Source: JBGCFO01 sp045106955
GTDB taxonomy: Bacteria > Pseudomonadota > Alphaproteobacteria > Rickettsiales > Rickettsiaceae
Reading direction: 5' to 3'
Assembly: GCA_045106955.1 (NCBI GenBank)
Contig: JBGCFO010000022.1
Coordinates: 1-39,790, forward strand
Length of the DNA stretch: 39,790 nucleotides
This document shows positions 33,623-39,790 of the stretch, one piece after another; positions within the stretch are counted from its first letter, which is position 1; every line of letters starts with the position of its first letter. The position numbers and the translations under genes are program-made. The notes under the pieces are model-generated. The model searched no databases. It saw only the letters and a list, made by a program, of their open reading frames with translations, and was not told the DNA's origin.

Positions 33623-35119
33623 ATGAATAAAAGAGCAATGAAAGATCTAGTTAAATTATCAGTTACTGAATTAATTAATGGTTATAAAAATAAATCACTT
33701 TCTGTTAGTGAAGTGATCGATGCTTATATTGATCAGATTGAAAATCACAGAGATCTTAACGTGTATATATTGGATAGTTTTGAATCAGCCAAAGAAAATG
33801 CTCGTATTGCGGATCAGCGATATGCAAGTGATCAAGCAAAGCCATTAGAAGGGGTGCCTATTGCAATTAAAGATTTATTTTGTACAAAGAACGTACGTAC
33901 AACTGCTTGTTCAAAAATATTACATAATTTTATTCCAACCTACGAATCTACTGTTACTCATAATCTAAGAAGCTCAGCTGGCGCTATTATGCTCGGCAAG
34001 ACTAATATGGATGAATTTGCGATGGGCTCAGCTAATATGAATAGTTATTTTGGTCCATGCATCAATCCTTGGAAAAAAATAGGTGATGATAATAAACTTG
34101 TACCAGGAGGCTCTTCCGGAGGCTCTTCTGCTGCTGTTAGTGGGTTTTTAGCTCCATGTGCAACTGGCAGCGATACGGGCGGGTCTATACGTCAGCCAGC
34201 TTCATTTACCGGAATATGTGGAATGAAGCCAACATATGGCAGATGTTCTCGTTGGGGCATGATTGCTTTCGCTAGTTCATTGGATCAAGCCGGTATATTT
34301 GCTAGATCTGTTCAAGATACAGCATTATTGCTTGAAAATATGATGGGATTTGATCCTAAAGATTCTACTTCAATAAATGCGCCTGTGTCAAAATTAACGC
34401 CAGCATGCAATGAATCTATAAAAGGAATGAAAATAGGCGTTCCCATGGATTTAATGAAAGAGCCTGGTATATCTCAAGAAACAATACAGATGTGGAGCAA
34501 TGCAATTGAAGATTTAAAGCTAAATGGAGCAGAGATTATTGACATAGATTTACCAAACATTAAATATGGATTATCCGTGTATTATATCATTGCACCTGCA
34601 GAAGCGTCATCAAACCTAGCTAGATATGATGGTGCGCGTTATGGATTAAGAGCTCCTAATCCAAAAAATCTAGAAGAAATGTATGCCCAAACTAGATCAG
34701 ATGGATTTGGCGATGAAGTTAAAAGAAGAATTATGATCGGAACATATGTTCTTTCTTCGTCTATGATTGACGCTTATTATTTAAAAGCACAAAAAGTAAG
34801 ACGTTTAATTGCCAATGATTTTGAATCTTCATTTTCTAAAGCTGATGTGATATTAACCCCGTCAACACCAACTGCTGCATTTGAATTGGGTCAAGAAATC
34901 AAAGATCCAACAACGATGTATTTAAATGATTTATTTACTGTGCCAGCAAGTCTAGCTGGGTTGCCAGCTATTTCTGTACCAACAGCATTATCTTCGGATG
35001 GTTTGCCAATGGGTATGCAGATAATTGGCAAACATTTAGATGAGTATAATGTTTTAAAATGCGCTGGGGCTTTAGAAAGAATCTATTCAAACATTAATTT
35101 TACTCCGAGAGGGTTTTAG
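33623..35119 (+). CDS. gatA: Asp/Glu-tRNA amidotransferase subunit A
   Basis: Amidase-signature subunit that releases ammonia from glutamine. The Ser-cisSer-Lys catalytic set is visible: Lys83 in GVPIAIKDLF, the Ser-rich loop PGGSSGGSSAAV at 161-172 and GSDTGGSIRQPA at 182-193. The 498-residue length is normal. The ATG is 11 bases after gatC. Its TAG stop is followed at once by the gatB start, so the subunits are made together. Confidence 0.98.
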   Translation: MNKRAMKDLVKLSVTELINGYKNKSLSVSEVIDAYIDQIENHRDLNVYILDSFESAKENARIADQRYASDQAKPLEGVPIAIKDLFCTKNVRTTACSKILHNFIPTYESTVTHNLRSSAGAIMLGKTNMDEFAMGSANMNSYFGPCINPWKKIGDDNKLVPGGSSGGSSAAVSGFLAPCATGSDTGGSIRQPASFTGICGMKPTYGRCSRWGMIAFASSLDQAGIFARSVQDTALLLENMMGFDPKDSTSINAPVSKLTPACNESIKGMKIGVPMDLMKEPGISQETIQMWSNAIEDLKLNGAEIIDIDLPNIKYGLSVYYIIAPAEASSNLARYDGARYGLRAPNPKNLEEMYAQTRSDGFGDEVKRRIMIGTYVLSSSMIDAYYLKAQKVRRLIANDFESSFSKADVILTPSTPTAAFELGQEIKDPTTMYLNDLFTVPASLAGLPAISVPTALSSDGLPMGMQIIGKHLDEYNVLKCAGALERIYSNINFTPRGF

Positions 35120-35121
35120 TG

Positions 35122-36573
35122 ATGAGACATATAAAAGGAAAAACAGGTGATTGGGAGTATGTTATCGGGTTAGAAGTACATGCTCAAATTAAATCTAAGG
35201 CAAAATTATTTTCTTCAGAATCTACAGAATTTGGTAAGGAGCCTAACGAGAATGTATCTTTGATTGATGCAGCAATGCCAGGTATGTTGCCAGTGTTGAA
35301 TGAATATTGCTTACACCAAGCAATTAGAACTGGATTAAGTTTTCATGGCATAATTAACAAGTATTCTGCATTTGATAGAAAAAATTACTTCTACCCAGAT
35401 CTTCCTCAAGGATATCAAATTTCACAATTTTATCATCCGATAGTATCAGGAGGAGAAATTAAATTAAATTTAGAAGATGGCTCCGAGAAGATAGTTAGAA
35501 TTGAGAGGCTTCATATTGAGCAGGACGCTGGAAAAAGTTCTCATGATCAATTGCCAAATGATAGTTTAATAGATTTAAATCGTTCTGGTGTTGGATTAAT
35601 GGAAATAGTTACCAAGCCCGATATATCTTCGCCAGAAGAAGCTGCTGAATTTGTTAAAAAATTACGCAATATGCTTAGATATCTTGGAAGTTGCGATGGA
35701 GATATGGAAAAAGGCTCACTTAGGTGCGATGCCAATGTGTCCGTAAGAAAATCAAGCGATCCATTAGGGACTAGATGCGAGATCAAAAATCTAAATTCGA
35801 CTCGTAATATAGTAAATGCAATAATATATGAAGCGCAAAGGCAAGTAGGTATAATTGAATCTAATGGAGTTATTGATCAAGAAACTAGGTTGTTTGATGT
35901 TAGCACTGGAGAAACTCGTACAATGAGATCTAAGGAAGAGGCTCATGATTATCGTTATTTTCCTGACCCAGATTTATTGCCAGTAAAGATATCTCAAGAT
36001 TTAATAGATGATTTAGCTAGAACATTACCGGAATTGCCGGATGATAAAGTTATGAGATATATCAATGATTTTGGTTTGAATCGTTATGATGCTGGCATAC
36101 TAGTTGCAGATATTAATACTGCAGATTATTTTGATCAAGTTGCAAAATTAGCTGATCCTAAACTCTCTGCAAATTGGATTATTACCGAATTATTTGGAAG
36201 GTTGAATAAAGCATCTATGGAATTATCAGAATCCAAAATCACTCCCGCACATCTAGTTTCTATGATTAATTTAATTACAAAAGGTGAGATTTCTGGAAAG
36301 ATTGCCAAAACTGTGTTTGATGATATGTTTAATACAGGAGAATTTCCAGAAGAGATTGTTAAAAAGAAGGGGTTGATACAGTTAAATGATAGTAGTACAA
36401 TAGAACCAATAATTGATGGAATCTTAAGCAATAATCAATTATCGGTCATGGAGTATCAAAATGGCAAAGAGAAGCTTTTTGGATTTTTTGTTGGACAAGT
36501 GATGAAAAAGACCGGCGGAAAAGCAAATCCTGGAATTGTGAATGCATTATTAAAGGAAAAATTGCAAAAATAA
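35122..36573 (+). CDS. gatB: Asp/Glu-tRNA amidotransferase subunit B
   Basis: Subunit that binds the mischarged tRNA, phosphorylates the acid side chain and accepts ammonia from GatA. Clear family blocks: YVIGLEVHAQIKSKAKLFS, AFDRKNYFYPDLPQGYQISQ, RIERLHIEQDAGKS, DLNRSGVGLMEIV, and EAHDYRYFPDPDLLPV. A YqeY-like C-terminal domain closes the protein. I start at ATG 35122, three bases after an overlapping GTG at 35119. It is the last gene of gatCAB, followed 44 bases later by map. Confidence 0.98.
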   Translation: MRHIKGKTGDWEYVIGLEVHAQIKSKAKLFSSESTEFGKEPNENVSLIDAAMPGMLPVLNEYCLHQAIRTGLSFHGIINKYSAFDRKNYFYPDLPQGYQISQFYHPIVSGGEIKLNLEDGSEKIVRIERLHIEQDAGKSSHDQLPNDSLIDLNRSGVGLMEIVTKPDISSPEEAAEFVKKLRNMLRYLGSCDGDMEKGSLRCDANVSVRKSSDPLGTRCEIKNLNSTRNIVNAIIYEAQRQVGIIESNGVIDQETRLFDVSTGETRTMRSKEEAHDYRYFPDPDLLPVKISQDLIDDLARTLPELPDDKVMRYINDFGLNRYDAGILVADINTADYFDQVAKLADPKLSANWIITELFGRLNKASMELSESKITPAHLVSMINLITKGEISGKIAKTVFDDMFNTGEFPEEIVKKKGLIQLNDSSTIEPIIDGILSNNQLSVMEYQNGKEKLFGFFVGQVMKKTGGKANPGIVNALLKEKLQK

Positions 36574-36617
36574 CAATAAAATAACTACGACTTTTAAAGT
36601 AACAATAATATATTTCT

Positions 36618-37400
36618 ATGCAAGTAACGATTCATTCAAAAGGTGATTATGAAAAAATGCGTAAAGCAGGAAAATTAGCTGCTAAAACCCTAGATTTTAT
36701 AACTCAATATGTACAAGTTGGCATTACCACAGAAGAGCTAAATGATAAATGTCACGAGTTTATAGTTAGTCATGGAGCGGTGCCAGCTCCATTAAATTAC
36801 AGAGGATTTCCAAAATCTATTTGCACATCGATTAATCATGTAATTTGTCATGGGATACCAGGGCAACAAAGACTTAAAAATGGCGATATTATCAATATAG
36901 ATGTAACAGTAATTGTAGATGGCTGGCATGGTGATACCAGTCGTATGTATTATGTTGGAGATGTTGGCATTAAATACAAAAGATTGGTGAAAGCAACATA
37001 CGATGCGATGATGCGTGGGATAGAGCAAGTTAAGCCAGGAGCTTATACCGGAGATATTGGATATGCGATTGAGTCATGCGCCAGAGAAGCTGGATATTCT
37101 GTTGTGCGTGATTATACTGGTCATGGAATTGGAAGAATATTTCATGGAGAGCCTTCTATATTAAATTATGGATCTCCTAGAACTGGAGTACAGCTTAAAG
37201 AGGGTATGTTTTTTACTGTAGAGCCAATGTTAAACATAGGAAAAGCAGATACTATTTTAAGCAATATTGATAATTGGACCGTAACAACAAGAGATAAAAC
37301 GTGGTCCGCTCAATTTGAACATACAATAGGAGTGACAGATAAAGGATTTGAAATTTTTACCTTATCTCCACAAAATTTTAGATTACCACCATATGACTAA
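36618..37400 (+). CDS. map: Methionine aminopeptidase, type I
   Basis: Removes the N-terminal Met after deformylation, so it acts after the def product. All five metal ligands are in place: Asp95 and Asp106 (INIDVTVIVDGWHGDTSR), His169 (TGHGIGRIFH), Glu202 (TVEPML) and Glu234 (QFEHTIGV). The substrate loop HVICHGIPG is near 74-82. The 260-residue length is normal for type I without a zinc-finger extension. Its last bases overlap the start of radC by 8 bases. Confidence 0.98.
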   Translation: MQVTIHSKGDYEKMRKAGKLAAKTLDFITQYVQVGITTEELNDKCHEFIVSHGAVPAPLNYRGFPKSICTSINHVICHGIPGQQRLKNGDIINIDVTVIVDGWHGDTSRMYYVGDVGIKYKRLVKATYDAMMRGIEQVKPGAYTGDIGYAIESCAREAGYSVVRDYTGHGIGRIFHGEPSILNYGSPRTGVQLKEGMFFTVEPMLNIGKADTILSNIDNWTVTTRDKTWSAQFEHTIGVTDKGFEIFTLSPQNFRLPPYD

Positions 37401-38079
37401 GGATGAACCTCATTATTTAGGGCATAGGAATAGACTGAAGCAGAAATTTATACACTCTCAAGATCCTATGCAATTTGCAGATTATGAATTATTAGAACTT
37501 TTATTATTTTTTGCTATTCCACGCAAGGATGTAAAGCCAATTGCAAAACAATTATTAAAAAAATTGACTAACTTAACAAATGTGCTTCATGCGTCAAAAG
37601 AGCATTTTAGCGAATATGAAACAATTACAGATAATGTATATATTTTATTTTATATTATTAGAGTGATAATATCGAAAGTTCAAAAAGATAAAATCCAAAA
37701 ACAACATGTTATTAGCTCATGGAATGATTTGGTAAATTATCTTAAATTCACAATGAGCAATTTAAAAAAAGAAGTATTTAAAATCTTATTTTTGAACAAA
37801 GCAAATGTATTGATATCAGAAGAAGATATGACTGTTGGAACGGTAGATCATGCGCATATCTATCCTAGAGAGGTAATAAAAAAAGCATTAATACTTGATT
37901 CAAGTGCAATTATATTAGTGCATAACCATCCTAGTGGAAATGTCAATCCTTCAGCTTGCGATATTGAAATTACCCATAACATAAAGCAGATTTGCTTATC
38001 TTTAGATATCTCCTTACATGATCATATCATCATTGCTCAAGGTCAGTATTTTAGCTTCAAATCTAATATGTTATTATGA
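37393..38079 (+). CDS. radC: RadC-family JAB/MPN domain protein
   Basis: Family name RadC, although a repair role is doubtful. The domain is a JAMM metallopeptidase-like fold. From ATG 37393 (MTKDEPHYLGHRNRLKQKF) it has 228 residues: an N-terminal helix-hairpin region with DYELLELLLFFAIPRKDVKP, then the JAMM core. Metal ligands are His177 and His179 in VHNHPSGNVNPS and the Asp a few residues on (ACDIE). ATG 37393 overlaps the map stop, and the TGA stop overlaps the next ATG (ATGA), so translation is likely coupled on both sides. Confidence 0.93.
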   Translation: MTKDEPHYLGHRNRLKQKFIHSQDPMQFADYELLELLLFFAIPRKDVKPIAKQLLKKLTNLTNVLHASKEHFSEYETITDNVYILFYIIRVIISKVQKDKIQKQHVISSWNDLVNYLKFTMSNLKKEVFKILFLNKANVLISEEDMTVGTVDHAHIYPREVIKKALILDSSAIILVHNHPSGNVNPSACDIEITHNIKQICLSLDISLHDHIIIAQGQYFSFKSNMLL

Positions 38080-39104
38080 TCGATTCATTTCAATTATTAA
38101 TATTATCGATATTATCCTTTACCCTCTCTAGTTCTTTATTTAAAATCTTGATACCTCAATTATATAAATTAGGTTTGATAGATAAGCCAAATGAGCGCAA
38201 ACGCCATGGAAAACCCATAGCCAATAGCGGGGGCGTGGTAATTGCATTTATAATATTTATTTTACTAATGCCTTATCATTATATTTATTACGAAGAATCA
38301 TTTGAGATACTCATTAAATTAGTATTAATCTTTTTAGCTATATCTATTATATCTTTAATTGATGATATTAATCACATCAATCCTTTAATAAGATTGTTTA
38401 TTCATTTGATATGCGCAACATTTACAGTATTAGTATTCATCCCACCGCAAACTTTATTAACATTACATATAAGCAAAGAGCTAGAGATAGCAGTTTTAAT
38501 AGTAATTTTTACTGGTTTTATAAATATATATAATTTTTTAGATGGGATTGATAGTATTAGCGCTATTGAATCTATACATCTATCATTATGCATGTTAATT
38601 TTATGTTATTTAAATCCAGATCAAATACAATATATAAGCTTTGTACTTACTATATCCTCAATGGTTTTAGGATTTTCTTGTAGTTTTTTAATGTTTAATT
38701 GGCATCCTGCAAAAATTTTTTTAGGAGATGTTGGAAGTATAGGATTAGGTTTTTTGATAGGTTTTTGCCTGATGATGATTGCAATATCTAATTTGATTTT
38801 ACTTGCATCTGTAGTCATTGCAAGTCTTTACTATCTATTAGATGGTGGATTAACTATAATAATTAGATTGATAAATAAAGAGAAAATTTGGCAACCGCAT
38901 TTGAAGCATTTTTTTCAAAAGGCATTGCAAAATGGTTTTTCTCACAACCAAGTAATAGGCTGTATAATTTTTTGCAATATTCAGCTAATGATACTATCAA
39001 TCCTAGCTTTATATTATCCTATTATATCTTTAATATTGGCTCATATTGTTGTGATGTCTACTTTTGCAGTATTTACATTTTACAAAAAACTAGCATGGAA
39101 TTAG
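38076..39104 (+). CDS. WecA/TagO-like undecaprenyl-phosphate sugar-1-phosphate transferase
   Basis: A polytopic membrane enzyme of the MraY/WecA family that moves a sugar phosphate from a UDP-sugar onto undecaprenyl phosphate, starting O-antigen or similar glycans. Signature parts: RKRHGKPIANSGG (41-53), the Asp96-Asp97 pair in LIDDINHINP, NIYNFLDGID (150-159), KIFLGDVGS (211-219) with Asp216, and a C-terminal WQPHLKHFFQKAL with the His-x-x-His pair. It has about ten helices and 342 residues. It lacks the features I would expect of MraY itself, and I prefer WecA-like. It lies between radC (ATGA overlap) and the DciA-like gene. Confidence 0.88.
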   Translation: MIDSFQLLILSILSFTLSSSLFKILIPQLYKLGLIDKPNERKRHGKPIANSGGVVIAFIIFILLMPYHYIYYEESFEILIKLVLIFLAISIISLIDDINHINPLIRLFIHLICATFTVLVFIPPQTLLTLHISKELEIAVLIVIFTGFINIYNFLDGIDSISAIESIHLSLCMLILCYLNPDQIQYISFVLTISSMVLGFSCSFLMFNWHPAKIFLGDVGSIGLGFLIGFCLMMIAISNLILLASVVIASLYYLLDGGLTIIIRLINKEKIWQPHLKHFFQKALQNGFSHNQVIGCIIFCNIQLMILSILALYYPIISLILAHIVVMSTFAVFTFYKKLAWN

Positions 39105-39427
39105 TAAGATATAAACTTCAGAAAATTTTAAGATCTATATTAAGATCGCAACATCATTTACTTCCAGAAATAATGTTGAATTGGTCTAAAATAGTCGGCA
39201 AGCAATTTAGTGATGTTACTTACCCTATAAAAATTATTTCAACAAAAGAAGGCGGTAGTAAAACAAGCACTTTATTAGTAGGAATTAATGATTCTAGTAG
39301 TTCGTTGTTATTTTCATTTCATCATGATCTTATAATAGAGCGTATAAGGATATATTTAGGATTTAAAGCTATAGATAAAATATTAACAAAATTACATCCA
39401 ATTGATCATCCTTATTCCAAAGATTAA
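39095..39427 (+). CDS. DUF721/DciA-like protein (possible replicative helicase loader)
   Basis: From ATG 39095 the protein has 110 residues. Its pattern fits DUF721: a helical start (ELVRYKLQKILRSILRSQHH), then LNWSKIVGKQFSDVTYPIKI with the conserved Trp, Ile-Val-Gly. It continues with a strand STLLVGINDSSSSLLFSF and a final helix IIERIRIYLGFKAIDKIL. In DciA, a member of this family, the domain helps load DnaB helicase. I reject the longer upstream start because it would lie inside the WecA-like gene; ATG 39095 overlaps that gene's end by 10 bases. Family assignment is fair, the helicase role is inferred. Confidence 0.7.
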   Translation: MELVRYKLQKILRSILRSQHHLLPEIMLNWSKIVGKQFSDVTYPIKIISTKEGGSKTSTLLVGINDSSSSLLFSFHHDLIIERIRIYLGFKAIDKILTKLHPIDHPYSKD

Positions 39428-39790
39428 CTTTAAAATTTATGAATTATTAACGAAAGTCATGCCAATTATATCTTCAATACTTTACAAATAAATAATAACT
39501 TCTAGAAACAATTGTTGCCACCTCATATTTATATATGTGGTAGAAAAGCTATAATTTAAAAAATCTATGGATTTAATATGCAAAATATTCATCATATATA
39601 TGATTTGCATTTAATTATTTGTTAACATAAAAAGGTAAGTAATGATTCAATATTATTTCATTACTTTCAGATAAAGGTAAGAATGAGTGATAATGATCTG
39701 GATATTTTTAAATCATAAATTTATTAATATACAGCTTAATATTACTTTAAATACCTTAAATATAATCAATCAATTAAATTTAAGGAGATT
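39428..39790. other. Non-coding end of the window, about 360 bases
   Basis: No open frame of interest and no tRNA-like structure is seen. A weak hairpin (arms near 39518-39528 and 39533-39540, with a bulge) lies about 90 bases after the DciA-like gene. The last 10 bases hold a strong Shine-Dalgarno sequence, so this is probably the 5' region of a plus-strand gene that starts just outside the window. Confidence 0.5.
39782..39787 (+). promoter_or_regulatory. Ribosome binding site for a gene beyond the window
   Basis: AAGGAG, the best Shine-Dalgarno match in the window, lies three bases from the end. A start codon is expected within a few bases to the right. Confidence 0.55.

Noticed and set aside
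34081..34140. Repeated GGAGGCTCTTC units in gatA as a DNA repeat
   Set aside because: They encode the conserved Gly-Gly-Ser-Ser-Gly-Gly-Ser-Ser amidase loop, so the repeat is explained by the protein.
38888..39094. Long N-terminal extension of the DciA-like protein
   Set aside because: It lies inside the WecA-like gene in another frame. The conserved domain starts at ATG 39095.

Overview
This window is strongly AT-rich DNA from an alphaproteobacterium that looks like a member of the Rickettsiales, so a host-associated, reduced genome. The reasons are a Rickettsia-like gene set (COQ9, NuoI-N, PetABC, GatCAB, BamE), a long IleRS of the eukaryote-like type, wide use of TAA stops, decayed insertion sequences, and several unrecognised proteins with eukaryote-like features (TPR-like and Sel1-like repeats, coiled coils, C-terminal CaaX boxes). 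The family cannot be fixed from the sequence; Rickettsiaceae or Midichloriaceae are my best guesses. The standard genetic code is used: radC, for example, ends in TGA within an ATGA overlap with the next gene.

Layout. 1-1250: relic of an IS605-type element with divergent tnpB and tnpA, the tnpA cut off at the 3' end of tRNA-Cys. 1251-5655: tRNA-Cys and rpsU on the minus strand, then COQ9, ileS and tRNA-Thr(CGT) on the plus strand. 5825-8904: an accessory block of three unrecognised genes, namely a long coiled-coil protein split by a frameshift at an A7 run, a Sel1-repeat protein ending in a CaaX box, and an orphan protein behind a 17-bp perfect hairpin. 9018-11295: alpha/beta hydrolase, def and fmt. 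11289-13975: an intradiol-dioxygenase-like secreted protein and an FKBP-like membrane protein that overlap head to head, then a second CaaX protein with 31-residue helical repeats, preceded by a decayed copy of the ftsK 3' end.

14083-24621: a long minus-strand run nuoIJKLMN-birA-radA-ftsK (complex I membrane arm, protein biotinylation, recombination, chromosome segregation). 24622-25692: a small orphan gene behind a good sigma70-like promoter, and an IS5-family relic. 25693-28247: petABC (cytochrome bc1). 28607-30793: a TPR-like protein with an in-frame 555-bp internal duplication and an 18-bp microrepeat. 30853-32642: rpmF-fabH-ihfA-merR on the minus strand, with plsX missing from its usual place. 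32793-39427: plus-strand bamE, gatCAB, map, radC, a WecA-like transferase and a DUF721/DciA-like gene. The window ends with about 360 bases of non-coding DNA that finish in a Shine-Dalgarno sequence for a gene outside it.

How the parts work together. The core genes describe an aerobic, respiring cell (complexes I and III, ubiquinone upkeep) that makes Gln-tRNA and/or Asn-tRNA by transamidation (GatCAB), formylates and deformylates its proteins, and builds undecaprenyl-linked sugars. The most interesting content is the scattered candidate host-interaction genes. Two otherwise unrelated proteins end in Cys-Cys-x-aliphatic-x boxes that a eukaryotic host could prenylate. One of them sits beside a visible duplication scar, and a third candidate shows active repeat expansion. 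These are inferences from sequence and would need homology searches and localisation experiments.
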